Origin: Bradyrhizobium sp. ISRA430
GTDB lineage: Bacteria > Pseudomonadota > Alphaproteobacteria > Rhizobiales > Xanthobacteraceae
Length of the DNA: 64,000 bases
Direction of reading: 5' to 3'
Assembly: GCF_029909975.1 (NCBI RefSeq)
Contig: NZ_CP094516.1
Coordinates: 3,658,001 to 3,722,000, forward strand
The position numbers and the translations under genes were made by a program. The notes below the pieces were generated by a model that worked only from the letters and a program-made list of their open reading frames with translations, was not told where the DNA came from and did not search any database. The stretch's first letter is position 1. Every line of letters begins with the position of its first letter. Below, in pieces: positions 17,496-26,527 of this stretch.

Positions 17496-17578
17496 TCGGA
17501 AAGCACGCTAGCGATGTTCGGGTGCGATGACTCTAACCGTCTGGCACGACCAGATATCGAGGGATTGTATAGCTCTGT

Positions 17579-17731
17579 CTTCCCTCTCCCCTTGTGGGAG
17601 AGGGTGGCTCGCCGCGCAGCGGCGAGACGGGTGAGGGGTCTCTCTCCGCGTGCGCATCTCGGCTTAGGAATATGCTCAAGCAACCCCTCATCCGGCGCTT
17701 CGCGCCACCTTCTTCCAGAAGGGGAGAAGGG
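17579..17731. repeat. Inverted-repeat intergenic element (family C)
   Basis: About 150 bp between the GntR gene and the ThDP alpha gene. It starts CTCTCCCCTTGTGGGAGAG (hairpin), continues GCTCGCCGCGCAGCGGCGAG (hairpin) and GGGTGAGGGG, and ends CCCCTCATCC, TCTTCCAGAAGGGGAGAAGG. GGTGAGGGG and CCCCTCATC are inverted ends. Typical small non-coding mobile or REP-like element. Confidence 0.75.
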
Positions 17732-17757
17732 TGGGCACCGTCACTGGGGCTTGCAGC

Positions 17758-18447
17758 TCAATTCGCCGCGGTCTTTGCCGCCGGCATATAAATCTGCGCG
17801 TAACCTTCCTTGATCGCGGCGGTGATGCGGTCGAGGCGGCGGTCGATGTGTTTCTCCAGGACCGAGACACAGGCGGCCTCGTCGCGCGCTTTCAACCCCT
17901 CGACGACGGCGCGGTGCTCGGCTTGCGTGTTGGAGCGGTTGATGCGGTCCATGTCGATCCAGCGCACGAATCGGATGCGGGCGTTGACGTTGCGCAGGAC
18001 GCGCAGCATCTCGGCATTGTTCGACATCGCCATCAGCCGCTCGTGAAAGGTCTCATCCAACTCGACCAGCTCGACCGAGGACCGCTCGCCGGGATCCGGA
18101 CCGGTCGCTTCGAGGAATTTGAGCAGCGCGTCAATGTCCTCGTCCTTGGCACGCTTGATGGCGAGGCGGATCGAGGCGACCTCGATCGACTTGCGCAGCT
18201 CGTAGAGATCGAAGATCTCGTGCGCATCGAGCTCGCGGCAGAAAAAGCCCTTGCCGGGTGTGAAGCGCAGGAAGCCTTCGGTGTTGAGGCGATTGAGCGC
18301 CTCACGCAGCGGCGTGCGGCTGACGCCGAGCCGCTTGGCCAGCTCGCCCTCATTGAGCCTTTCGCCCGGCTTGAACTCGTAGCTCACGGCCATCGCCTTG
18401 AGCTGTTCATAGACGCGATCGACGATGCTATCGGAAGCCAGTTCCAC
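17758..18447 (-). CDS. GntR-family regulator, FadR/FCD subfamily
   Basis: 229 residues from GTG 18447. Winged HTH about 10-75 (ERLNEGELAKRLGVSRTPLREAL), all-helical FCD ligand domain about 85-215 with metal-type His/Asp positions (DETFHERLM, EHRAVVEGL). FCD regulators usually sense carboxylic or amino acids. It sits just downstream of the six-gene amino-acid operon, same strand, 121 bp gap, and is the best candidate regulator of that operon and the divergent ABC importer. Confidence 0.88.
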   Translation of the reverse strand: MELASDSIVDRVYEQLKAMAVSYEFKPGERLNEGELAKRLGVSRTPLREALNRLNTEGFLRFTPGKGFFCRELDAHEIFDLYELRKSIEVASIRLAIKRAKDEDIDALLKFLEATGPDPGERSSVELVELDETFHERLMAMSNNAEMLRVLRNVNARIRFVRWIDMDRINRSNTQAEHRAVVEGLKARDEAACVSVLEKHIDRRLDRITAAIKEGYAQIYMPAAKTAAN

Positions 18448-18568
18448 GGTTGCTCTTCATAAGCTGCATTCATGCCCGAACACAGCCGAATATACCGGGG
18501 CTGCGTGGACGATGGCAATGCAAACGAAACCCTAGCAGCGCTTGTTCAGAGCTTTGCGACGGCTGGAC

Positions 18569-19312
18569 TTAAGCGAAGGCGCGCGGGCGCAGCCCGGCAT
18601 GAAACCAGGTGATCATGGAATAGATGTCATAAACCGGTAGACCCACTTCGGCCTGCAAGGCGGCCGCATAAGGTGGCATGTTGGTACATTCGAGCACGAT
18701 GGCACCGACATCCGGATGCCTGGCGACGAGCTGCTTGCCGGCCTCGACCACGTCGCGCTCGGCCTGCGCGACGTCCATATCGTCCTTCTCGGCCTTGATG
18801 AGGACGCGGAAGAATTCCTTGCCGTTCTCGGTGCCGACCAGCGGCGTATCGAGCGGCACGCCGGCACCTTCGAGATGGGCCGGCGACAGCGTCGATCCGG
18901 AGACCGTGACAAGACCTACGCGCTTGCCGGGCGGCAGCGTCGCCTGTACCCAGGGCACCTGCATCAGCGATGAGGTTGCAACGGGAACGCCGACGGCGGC
19001 CGCGATCTCCTTCTGGAACAGCGAGAGGAAGCCGCAATTGGTGGTGATGGCTTCGGCCCCTAACCGCACCAGGTCCTTGGCCGCGTCGATGAAATCCGGC
19101 AGCAGTCCGGCCGCGCCTTTCAGCACGACCTTCTCCGGCGAAGCGCCGCTCACCACGCGATAGAGCACGGGGAACGGCCAGGTCGTGCCGTTGCCCATGT
19201 CGCCGGGAATGCGGGGAAAGCGCGCCTCCAGCATCAAGATGCCGAGCGGCGCGCCATAGATCGCCTTGCCGCCGCGGGCGACACGGGAAGACGAGTTGGC
19301 TGGATAGGTCAT
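18569..19312 (-). CDS. Aspartate/glutamate racemase-family protein
   Basis: 247 residues. The two active-site cysteines of cofactor-independent Asp/Glu/hydantoin racemases are in place: C93 (TTNCGFLS) and C209 (LECTNMPP). It could interconvert L- and D-forms of an amino acid, or act as a maleate isomerase-like enzyme. Last gene of the tight operon that also encodes a DadA-like dehydrogenase, a logical pair: racemise, then oxidise one enantiomer. Confidence 0.8.
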   Translation of the reverse strand: MTYPANSSSRVARGGKAIYGAPLGILMLEARFPRIPGDMGNGTTWPFPVLYRVVSGASPEKVVLKGAAGLLPDFIDAAKDLVRLGAEAITTNCGFLSLFQKEIAAAVGVPVATSSLMQVPWVQATLPPGKRVGLVTVSGSTLSPAHLEGAGVPLDTPLVGTENGKEFFRVLIKAEKDDMDVAQAERDVVEAGKQLVARHPDVGAIVLECTNMPPYAAALQAEVGLPVYDIYSMITWFHAGLRPRAFA

Positions 19313-19321
19313 GGTGCGATC

Positions 19322-20587
19322 TCAGAGGAAACGATTTGGTGCGAAAGGAGCCAGAGAAATCTCCGGCGCCTTGCCGCTCAGAAGCTGCGCGACGAGACGG
19401 CCGGTGCGGGCCGACCCGACCAGGCCGACATGGCCATGGCCGAAGGCGTAGACGATGTCACGCGAGGCGCGCGCATAGCCGATGCAGGGACGGCCGTCAG
19501 GCATGCTCGGCCGATGGCCGAACCAGGTTTTTATGCGCGAGGCAGGAACGTCCTTGGGCAGCTTGGGGAACATGCTGAAGAGGTTGTTGCGCAAGATCTC
19601 GGCGCGCTTCCAGTTCGGCTCGGCATCGAGACCTGCGATCTCGACCGTGCCGGCGGCGCGCAGGCCCTTGTCCGTCCAGTTCACCACCATCTTGGCATCG
19701 GATGCCATCATCGAATTGCGCGGACCCGATTCCGGGTTCTCGATCATGACGTGATAGCCGCGCTCGGTCTCGAGCGGCAGCGGATCGCCGACCGATGCGG
19801 TCAGCCGCTTCGAGTGCGCGCCTGCGGCGATCACCGCGGCATCGCAAGGAATCTCGCCGGTCGCGGTGACGACCGCCACGAGCTTGTCGCCGGAAAGCTT
19901 GAGACCGGTCGCCTTGGCGCGGACGAACTTTGCGCCGCTCGCCAGCGCATGATTAGCGAGGGCCGCGACATAGGCGCCGGGATCGCGGCAGCGGCCGGCC
20001 TCCTCAACCACCACGCCAAACGTGTAGCGCGGATTGAGGTCGGGTTCGCGCTGACGCATCTCGTCGGCGGAAAGCTCCATCCATTCGACGCCGACGCGCT
20101 TGCGCAGGCGCCAGCCGAGATCATTGTCGAAATTGCCGCGCGACGGGAAGACATGCATCACGCCGTTGCGCTCGATCAGCTCGGGGACACCGGCCTCCTC
20201 TGCCAGCTTCTTGTGCAGGAGCGGCGCATCCTTCAGGAGATCGCGCAGCGCGAAGGCCGTCTGCTCGACGCGCGCCTCGGTCCAGCCCGAGAGCAGGTAC
20301 TTGATCAGCCAGGGCAGCGCCTTTGGCAGGTACGACCAGCGGATCGCGAGCGGCCCGAGCGGGTCCATCAGATAGCCCGGCACTTTCTTCCAGACGCCCG
20401 GCTCGGCCGGCGGAATCACCGAATGCGACGACAGCCAGCCGGCATTGCCATAGCTCGCCGCCTGCGTGCCGCCCGGCTCACCCGGATCGATCAGCGTGAC
20501 GCGATGGCCCTCGCGCAGCGCCTCGATGGCGCTGATCACGCCGACAGCGCCGGCTCCGATGATGGCAACGTGGCGGCCTTGCGACAT
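19322..20587 (-). CDS. FAD-dependent amino-acid dehydrogenase, DadA-like
   Basis: 421 residues. GxGxxG FAD motif at 11-16 (IGAGAVG), DAO-fold body, GYHVMIE near the middle and C-terminal SMPDGRPCIGYARASRD, which resembles DadA. Expected to oxidise a D-amino acid (or a related imino acid) to 2-oxo acid and ammonia with electrons to the respiratory chain. 3 bp after the ThDP gene and 9 bp before the racemase gene. Exact substrate not inferable. Confidence 0.85.
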   Translation of the reverse strand: MSQGRHVAIIGAGAVGVISAIEALREGHRVTLIDPGEPGGTQAASYGNAGWLSSHSVIPPAEPGVWKKVPGYLMDPLGPLAIRWSYLPKALPWLIKYLLSGWTEARVEQTAFALRDLLKDAPLLHKKLAEEAGVPELIERNGVMHVFPSRGNFDNDLGWRLRKRVGVEWMELSADEMRQREPDLNPRYTFGVVVEEAGRCRDPGAYVAALANHALASGAKFVRAKATGLKLSGDKLVAVVTATGEIPCDAAVIAAGAHSKRLTASVGDPLPLETERGYHVMIENPESGPRNSMMASDAKMVVNWTDKGLRAAGTVEIAGLDAEPNWKRAEILRNNLFSMFPKLPKDVPASRIKTWFGHRPSMPDGRPCIGYARASRDIVYAFGHGHVGLVGSARTGRLVAQLLSGKAPEISLAPFAPNRFL

Positions 20588-20590
20588 CAG

Positions 20591-22252
20591 CTAAGCCTTC
20601 ACCTCAGGGACAAAATCCTTGCCGACGGAGATCGCGCGCGGATCGATGATGCAATGCAGGATCGACGGCTTGCCCGACGCAAGCGCGCGCTCGAACGCCG
20701 GCGCGAATTCTTCCGTGCGCTCGACGCGCTCGCCATGGCCGCCGAACGCCTTCGCATACATCGCGAAGTCCGGGTTCTTGAGCTGGGTGCCGACCACGCG
20801 ACCGGGATAGTCGCGCTCCTGGTGCATGCGGATGGTGCCGTATTGCGAATTGTCGACGACGATGACGATGAACGGCGCGTCATACTGCACGGCGGTCGCG
20901 AACTCCTGGCCGTTCATCAGGAAGCAGCCGTCACCGGCGAACGCGACGACGACGCGATCCGGATATTGTCGCTTGGCAAGCACCGCCGCCGGCACGCCAT
21001 AGCCCATCGAGCCCGAGGTCGGCGCGAGCTGGGCGGCAAAGCTGTGGAAGCGGTGATGGCGATGGATCCAGCCGGCATAGTTGCCGGCACCGTTGCACAC
21101 GATCGCGTCCTTCGGCAGGCGGTCGCGCAGCCACGTCATGACCTGGCCGTACTGGAACGTGCCCGGCAGCTCGCGCGCCTTTTCGGTCCAGGCAAGATAG
21201 TCGGCATGCGCCTTCGCCGCCTCGCCCTTCCAGGCCGGCGTCGAAGCCGGCTTCAGCGTTTCGACGGCGGCCGCGAACGCGGCGGGCGTCGCCTGGATCG
21301 CGAGCGCTGGTTGATAGATGCGGCCGAGCTCTTCGGAGCCCGGGTGAACGTGGATCAGCTTCTGCTGCGGGGTCGGAATGTCGAGCAGCGTGTAGGACGA
21401 CGACGGCATCTCCGACATGCGGCCGCCGATCAGCAGGATGACATCGGCCTTGGTGATGCGGTCCTTCAGACTCGGGCTGGGGCCGATGCCGAGGTCGCCG
21501 GCATAGTGCGAGTGATCGGCGTCGATCAGCGAGGCCCGGCGGAACGAGGTCGCGACCGGCAAGTCAAACCGCTCGACAAAGCGCGCGATGCCCTTGGTCG
21601 CGTCAGCCGTCCAGCGCGAGCCGCCGAGGATGACGAGCGGCGCCTTGGCATTGGCGAGCATGGCGCCAAGCTTTTCGACGTCGGCGGGCGCAGGCCAGCT
21701 CACCGCCGGTTCGACGCGCATCGCATCGGCGACATCAGCGGTTTCGGTCAGCATGTTCTCCGGCAGCGCGATCACCACGGGACCGGGACGGCCCTGCATC
21801 GCGACGCGGAAGGCGCGCGCGACCAGCTCCGGAATGCGATCGGGGCGATCGATCTCGACGGCCCATTTCGCCATGGTGCCGAACACCGCCTTGTAGTCGA
21901 GCTCCTGGAACGCCTCGCGCTCGCGCATGCCGGTATCGACCTGGCCGACGAACAGGATCATCGGCGTCGAGTCCTGCATCGCGATGTGGACGCCGTGGCT
22001 GGCATTGGTCGCGCCGGGGCCGCGGGTGACGAAGCAGACGCCGGGCCGGCCCGTGAGCTTGCCATAGGCTTCCGCCATCATCGCGGCGCCGCCCTCGGCG
22101 CGGCAGATCACGACGTCGATCGGGCTGTCATGCAGCGCATCGAGTGCCGCCAGATAGCTCTCGCCCGGCACGCAGGTGACGCGCTCGACGCCCTGGGCGA
22201 CGAGCTGATCGATCAGGATCTGGCCCCCGGTGCGGGTGTTGCGAATGGTCAT
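20591..22252 (-). CDS. ThDP-binding enzyme, acetolactate synthase/benzoylformate decarboxylase-like
   Basis: 553 residues, three-domain ThDP fold: Pyr domain 1-170 with the activating Glu in CRAEGGAAMM, middle domain 190-330, PP domain from 360 with AGDGCFLMNG and then DNSQYGT (GDG...N Mg-ThDP motif). Catabolic ALS-like enzymes of this type decarboxylate or ligate 2-oxo acids. It overlaps the aminotransferase gene by 4 bp (ATGA), so it is co-translated. This is the second, unrelated ThDP decarboxylase in the region. It lacks the typical features of sulfoacetaldehyde acetyltransferase. Confidence 0.85.
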   Translation of the reverse strand: MTIRNTRTGGQILIDQLVAQGVERVTCVPGESYLAALDALHDSPIDVVICRAEGGAAMMAEAYGKLTGRPGVCFVTRGPGATNASHGVHIAMQDSTPMILFVGQVDTGMREREAFQELDYKAVFGTMAKWAVEIDRPDRIPELVARAFRVAMQGRPGPVVIALPENMLTETADVADAMRVEPAVSWPAPADVEKLGAMLANAKAPLVILGGSRWTADATKGIARFVERFDLPVATSFRRASLIDADHSHYAGDLGIGPSPSLKDRITKADVILLIGGRMSEMPSSSYTLLDIPTPQQKLIHVHPGSEELGRIYQPALAIQATPAAFAAAVETLKPASTPAWKGEAAKAHADYLAWTEKARELPGTFQYGQVMTWLRDRLPKDAIVCNGAGNYAGWIHRHHRFHSFAAQLAPTSGSMGYGVPAAVLAKRQYPDRVVVAFAGDGCFLMNGQEFATAVQYDAPFIVIVVDNSQYGTIRMHQERDYPGRVVGTQLKNPDFAMYAKAFGGHGERVERTEEFAPAFERALASGKPSILHCIIDPRAISVGKDFVPEVKA

Positions 22253-23475
22253 GACAGCTCCCTACAGGCTCTGGCGATGCGTTCCACCGCCTCGCGCAAG
22301 TTTTGTTCGGAGGTGGCGTAGGACAGGCGGAAATAAGGTGCAAGGCCGAAACAGCTACCCGGCACCACGGCCACGTCATGCCTCTCCAGAAGGTAGCGGC
22401 AGAACGCGCTGTCGCTGTCGATCGTGGCACCGTCGGGTGCACGGCGGCCGATCAGGCCGGCGCAGCTTGCATAGGTGTAGAACGCACCTTCCGGCCGACG
22501 GCAGGTGACCCCGTCGATGGCGTTCAGCGCATCGACGACGATGTCGCGGCGGCGCTGGAACGCGGCGCGGCGCTCGATCAGAACATCTTGCGGTCCGGTC
22601 AGCGCGGCGATCGCCGCGGCCTGGCTCACCGAGGATGGATTGGTCGTGCTCTGACTTTGCACCACGGCAATTGCCGCAATCAACTCGCGCGGGCCGCCGC
22701 CATAGCCGACGCGCCAGCCGGTCATGGCATAGGCCTTGGAGACACCGTTCACGGTCAGCGTGCGGGATTTCAGGCTCGGCTCGAGCGCCGCCGCCGTAAC
22801 GAACGGCATGCCGTCATAGATCAGATGCTCGTAGATGTCGTCGGCGATCAGCCAGACATGCGGATGGCGCTTCAGCACATCGAGGATCGGGCGAAGCTGC
22901 GCCGCCGAGTAGGCCGCGCCGGTCGGATTGGACGGCGAGTTGAGCAGCAGCCAGCGCGTGCGCGGCGTGATCGCGCGTTCGAGATCGGCGGCATCGAGAC
23001 GAAAGCCGTTCTCCTCGCGGCAGAGCACGTCGACCGGCGTGCCGTCGGCGATCCGCACCATGTCGGCATAGCTGGTCCAGTAGGGCGCGGCGAGGATGAC
23101 CTCGTCGCCGGGACTCAAGCTCGCCATGAACGCGTTGTGGATCACCTGCTTGGCGCCGGCACCGGCGGTGATCTCGTCCGCGGCATAGACGAGGCCGTTC
23201 TCGCGGCGGAACTTCTCTGATATCGCCGCCTTCAATTCCATCGTGCCGTCGAGGATGGTGTATTTGGTCTGGCCGGCGCGAATGGCGCGCTCGGCGGCGT
23301 CCTTGGCGTGATCGGGCGTGTCGAAATCAGGCTCGCCGGCGCCTAGCACGATCACCGGCCGCCCCTCGCGCTTAAGCTTCTGCGCGACCGCGCCGATCTT
23401 CAGGATCTCCGAGACGCCGATCGCGCTGATGCGCCGCGCGGGGCGGAAGCCGGTAGCTGAAGCCTGGACGGTCAC
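22249..23475 (-). CDS. Class I PLP-dependent aminotransferase (AspC-like)
   Basis: 408 residues from GTG 23475. Fold-type I: NSPSNPTGAAYS, LIADDIYEHLIYDG, PLP lysine in VNGVSKAYAMTGW, and the final Arg region near YFRLSYAT. It transfers an amino group between an amino acid and a 2-oxo acid. Its product is a natural substrate for the adjacent ThDP enzyme (4 bp overlap) and 2-hydroxyacid dehydrogenase. Cytoplasmic. Confidence 0.88.
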   Translation of the reverse strand: MTVQASATGFRPARRISAIGVSEILKIGAVAQKLKREGRPVIVLGAGEPDFDTPDHAKDAAERAIRAGQTKYTILDGTMELKAAISEKFRRENGLVYAADEITAGAGAKQVIHNAFMASLSPGDEVILAAPYWTSYADMVRIADGTPVDVLCREENGFRLDAADLERAITPRTRWLLLNSPSNPTGAAYSAAQLRPILDVLKRHPHVWLIADDIYEHLIYDGMPFVTAAALEPSLKSRTLTVNGVSKAYAMTGWRVGYGGGPRELIAAIAVVQSQSTTNPSSVSQAAAIAALTGPQDVLIERRAAFQRRRDIVVDALNAIDGVTCRRPEGAFYTYASCAGLIGRRAPDGATIDSDSAFCRYLLERHDVAVVPGSCFGLAPYFRLSYATSEQNLREAVERIARACRELS

Positions 23476-23485
23476 GGGAAGGCCC

Positions 23486-23839
23486 CTAGCCGCGCGCGGC
23501 GATGGCGATCACTTCGATGCGGTAGGCGGGATCGGCCAGCTCGACCTTGCCGCAGGCACGCGTCGGCGCGTTGCCAGGGACGACCCAGGCATCATAGACC
23601 GCGTTCATGGCGTCGAAATCGTCCATGGTCTTGAGCCAGACCTGCACGCTGAGCAGGCGCGACTTGTCGGTGCCGGCGCGCGCCAGCATGTCGTCGACCT
23701 TCGCCAGCGCCTCGCGGGTCTGCTGGGTAATATCGGCGGTCTTGGTATCCGCCACCTGCCCTGCGAGGAAAACGAGGTCGCCGAACACGGAGGCGCGGCT
23801 GCGGCGGGCGTTCTGGTCGATGCGGGTGATGTCCGACAT
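23486..23839 (-). CDS. RidA/YjgF family enamine/imine deaminase
   Basis: 117 residues, full length for RidA. FLAGQVAD and CGKVELADPAYRIEVIAIAA fit the family, with an Arg/Cys pocket near the end. RidA proteins hydrolyse reactive enamines or imines released by PLP enzymes and flavin amino-acid dehydrogenases. Both enzyme types are encoded immediately downstream, which explains its place in the operon. AAGGA precedes ATG. Confidence 0.85.
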   Translation of the reverse strand: MSDITRIDQNARRSRASVFGDLVFLAGQVADTKTADITQQTREALAKVDDMLARAGTDKSRLLSVQVWLKTMDDFDAMNAVYDAWVVPGNAPTRACGKVELADPAYRIEVIAIAARG

Positions 23840-23868
23840 GGCGTGTCCTTAATTCTTGGCGGCAAGTC

Positions 23869-24786
23869 TTAGCGGTCTGCCGCGATGATGCGGCGGCAAT
23901 GATCGAGCGCGGCACCGATCAGATTGTCGCTCGCCTCCGGCGTGCGGAACGCCGAATGCGCCGACAGCGTCACGTTCGGCAGCGTGGTCAGAGGATGGCC
24001 GGCCGGCAGCGGCTCGACCGTGAAGACGTCGAGGCCGGCATGGGCGATGTGGCCCGAGCGCAGCGCGTCGAGCATCGCGTCCTCGTCGACCACCGCGCCG
24101 CGCGCGGTGTTGATCAGGATGCTGCCGGGACGCATCATCGCGATGCGCTCGCGCGACAGGAAGCCCTTGGTCTCGTCGTTGAGCAACAGATGCAGCGAAA
24201 CGACGTGGCTGTCCGCGAGCAGTTTTTCCAGCGGGACGAATTCGACGCCCGGATGCGTCTTCGGCGTCCTGTTCCAGGCGATCACCTTCATGCCGCAGCC
24301 GAGCGCCATGCGCGCAGCTTCCGCGGCAATGCCGCCGAAGCCGATCAGGCCGAGCGTCTTGCCGGTGAGCTGGACGGCGTCGCGCCGCAGCCAGTTGCCT
24401 TCGCGCATGCCACGGTCCATCTCGCCAAAGCTTTTTGCAGAGGCCCACATCAGCGCGATCGCGCATTCGGCAACCGCGGTGTCGCCATAGCCCTTGATGG
24501 TGTGCACGGAGATGCCGCGCTCGCCAAGCTCTTCCGGATTCATGTAGCTGCGCGCGCCGGTGCCGAGGAAGACGACATGCTTCAGCTTGGGGCACTTGGC
24601 GGCGATCGCGGTCGGCACCGCCGTATGGTCGACGATCATGATTTCCGCGCCGTCGAGCAAGCCAGGCAGATCGTCGGGCTTGATCGACGGGTTGCGGTTG
24701 ATGCCGACCGGCAGCTTGTCGGCGCGCAGCAGCTTCTCGGTCACCGCTGCCAGGGTGTCGTTCGCATCGACGAATAGGGCGCGCAC
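23869..24786 (-). CDS. D-isomer-specific 2-hydroxyacid dehydrogenase
   Basis: 305 residues from GTG 24786 (AAGGAGAGG upstream). NAD-binding motif GLIGFGGIAAEAARMAL, catalytic Arg in INTARGAVVDE and catalytic His in LSAHSAFRTPE. It interconverts a 2-oxo acid and a D-2-hydroxy acid. First gene of the leftward operon, divergent from the amino-acid ABC importer, so it could funnel a hydroxy-acid analogue into, or remove, the operon's 2-oxo acid. Confidence 0.87.
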   Translation of the reverse strand: MRALFVDANDTLAAVTEKLLRADKLPVGINRNPSIKPDDLPGLLDGAEIMIVDHTAVPTAIAAKCPKLKHVVFLGTGARSYMNPEELGERGISVHTIKGYGDTAVAECAIALMWASAKSFGEMDRGMREGNWLRRDAVQLTGKTLGLIGFGGIAAEAARMALGCGMKVIAWNRTPKTHPGVEFVPLEKLLADSHVVSLHLLLNDETKGFLSRERIAMMRPGSILINTARGAVVDEDAMLDALRSGHIAHAGLDVFTVEPLPAGHPLTTLPNVTLSAHSAFRTPEASDNLIGAALDHCRRIIAADR

Positions 24787-24826
24787 AGGCCTCTCCTTCA
24801 GCTCACTTCTTTATTGCGTTCAATTT

Positions 24827-24969
24827 TGTATTCAGACTTGAATGCGATTTGCAACCCCAGCCAATGCAGAATTTTACTCAATCCTGCCAAGATATTGGGC
24901 TCCTTTCCGCCTCGCCGCACAAATGAACAGCAAGCTGAAATACTGTATTGCATTTTATCCTGAATACAG
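24827..24969. promoter_or_regulatory. Divergent promoter with paired TGTATTCAG/CTGAATACA sites
   Basis: TGTATTCAG at 24827-24835 and its exact reverse complement at 24960-24968. Local symmetry: ATTCA-GACT-TGAAT (24830-24843) and CTGTATT-N13-AATACAG (24943-24969). The two boxes flank the region between the 2-hydroxyacid dehydrogenase and the ABC importer and lie near each gene start. This is what a dimeric repressor of both directions would use; the FCD-GntR at 17758 is a candidate. Confidence 0.5.
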
Positions 24970-25022
24970 AAATAGTCCAGAGGCCGGACATCATCCGAGC
25001 CAAATACAAGGAGGCAAAGTCC

Positions 25023-25859
25023 ATGAATCGCAGGGATGCACTCACCACTGTCGCGCTGGCGGGCGCCGCGATTGCCGCGAGCAGTTCGGTCAAGGCCGAC
25101 GCCGCGCCGACCTCCACGCTCGATCGCATCAAGAAGAACGGCGTGCTGCGCATCGCGGTCATCGTTGGCCAGGAGCCTTATTTCCATAAGGACCTAGCCA
25201 CCGGTCAGTGGTCGGGCGCCTGCGTCGAGATGGCCAACGACATAGCCAGCAAGCTCGGCGCCAAGGTCGAGACGCTGGAATCGACCTGGGGCAACCAGAT
25301 CCTCGACCTGCAGGCCGACAAGGTCGACCTCGCCTTCGCCGTGAACCCGACGCCCGAGCGCGCCCTCGTCATCGACTTCTCGACGCCGATCCTGGTGCAC
25401 TCCTTCACCGTCATCACCAAAAAGGGCTTTGCCAAGCCGCAGACCTGGGCCGAGCTCAACAAGCCCGAGGTCAAGATCGCCGTCGACATCGGCTCGACGC
25501 ACGAGACGATCGCGCGCCGCTATTGCCCGAAGGCGACGATCCTCGGCTTCAAGAACCGCGACGAGGCGATCCTCGCGGTCGCGACTGGCCGCGCCGACTG
25601 CAACGTCTCGCTGGCGGTGCTCTCGGTCTCGACCCTGAAGAAGAACCCGAACCTTGGCGATCTCGCGATCCCGCGACCACTGCTCACGCTGCCGACCAAC
25701 ATGGGCATCCGCGCCGAGAGCGATCGCCGCTACAAGGATTTCCTCAGCGCCTGGGCCGACTACAACCGCTCGATGGGCCAGACCCGCGAATGGATGCTGA
25801 AGGGCTTTGAGGCGGTCGGCCTCACCGCAGACGACCTTCCGGGTGAAGTGCAGTTCTGA
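25023..25859 (+). CDS. Amino-acid ABC transporter substrate-binding protein (family 3)
   Basis: Start at ATG 25023, preceded by AGGAGG, giving 278 residues. The leader [20 protein letters not shown] has twin arginines, so Tat or Sec export. Family 3 solute-binding domain: [43 protein letters not shown]. It delivers a polar amino acid to the permease. First gene of an importer operon with permease and ATPase, divergent from the amino-acid catabolic operon. Confidence 0.9.
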   Translation: MNRRDALTTVALAGAAIAASSSVKADAAPTSTLDRIKKNGVLRIAVIVGQEPYFHKDLATGQWSGACVEMANDIASKLGAKVETLESTWGNQILDLQADKVDLAFAVNPTPERALVIDFSTPILVHSFTVITKKGFAKPQTWAELNKPEVKIAVDIGSTHETIARRYCPKATILGFKNRDEAILAVATGRADCNVSLAVLSVSTLKKNPNLGDLAIPRPLLTLPTNMGIRAESDRRYKDFLSAWADYNRSMGQTREWMLKGFEAVGLTADDLPGEVQF

Positions 25860-25864
25860 CGGCG

Positions 25865-26527
25865 ATGTATGTCTGGGAGTTCGCGGCGCTCAAGCCGTAT
25901 TGGGGCCTGATCTGGCAAGGGCTCCTGGTCACACTGTTCTACACGGTGACCACGGTGGTCGCGGGTCTCGTGATCGGACTGACTGTCGGTATTTTGCGCA
26001 CGACGGCACCGCGCTGGATCACGGTGCCGCTGCGCCTCTATATCGAGGTGTTTCGCTGCACGCCGCTCTTGGTGCAGCTCGTCTGGGTCTACTACGCCCT
26101 GCCCGTGCTGATCGGCGTCGACATGACGCCGGCAATGGCCTGCTTCATCGCGCTGTCGCTCTATGCCGGCTCGTTCTACGCGGAGATCTTTCGCGGCGGC
26201 ATCGAGGCCGTCGACGTCGGCCAGTGGGAAGCCGGACGCGCCATCGGCATGCGGCGCGGAAAGATCTTCCGCCGCATCGTGCTGCCGCAGGCAACGCAGG
26301 TGATGATCCCCTCTTTCATCAACCAGACGATCATGCAGCTCAAGAACACCTCGCTGGTGTCGGTGGTCGCGGTCGGCGATCTCCTGTACCAGGGCTCGGT
26401 CATCACGGCGTCGAGCTACCGGCCGCTGGAAGTCTACACCACGATTGCCGTGCTCTATTTCGTCGTGCTGTTCCCGCTGACCCTGGTCGCAGACCAGGTC
26501 GAGCTGCGGATGGGAGCGCATCGATGA
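25865..26527 (+). CDS. Amino-acid ABC transporter permease (HisM/GlnP type)
   Basis: 220 residues with about five membrane spans. The EAA loop is clear: [20 protein letters not shown]. It starts 5 bp after the binding-protein gene and overlaps the ATPase start by ATGA. A single permease probably works as a homodimer. Inner membrane. Confidence 0.9.
   Translation: MYVWEFAALKPYWGLIWQGLLVTLFYTVTTVVAGLVIGLTVGILRTTAPRWITVPLRLYIEVFRCTPLLVQLVWVYYALPVLIGVDMTPAMACFIALSLYAGSFYAEIFRGGIEAVDVGQWEAGRAIGMRRGKIFRRIVLPQATQVMIPSFINQTIMQLKNTSLVSVVAVGDLLYQGSVITASSYRPLEVYTTIAVLYFVVLFPLTLVADQVELRMGAHR

Noticed and set aside
20591..22252. Sulfoacetaldehyde acetyltransferase (Xsc) assignment for the ALS-like enzyme
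   Set aside because: It would complete a cysteate pathway, but the N-terminal sequence does not look like Xsc and no phosphotransacetylase is adjacent; kept as a generic ThDP enzyme.
19430..22321. A 963-codon open frame on the plus strand
   Set aside because: It is antisense to the FAD dehydrogenase and ThDP genes, Arg/His/Asp-biased, and has no recognisable domain. It arises from GC-rich codon structure of the real genes.
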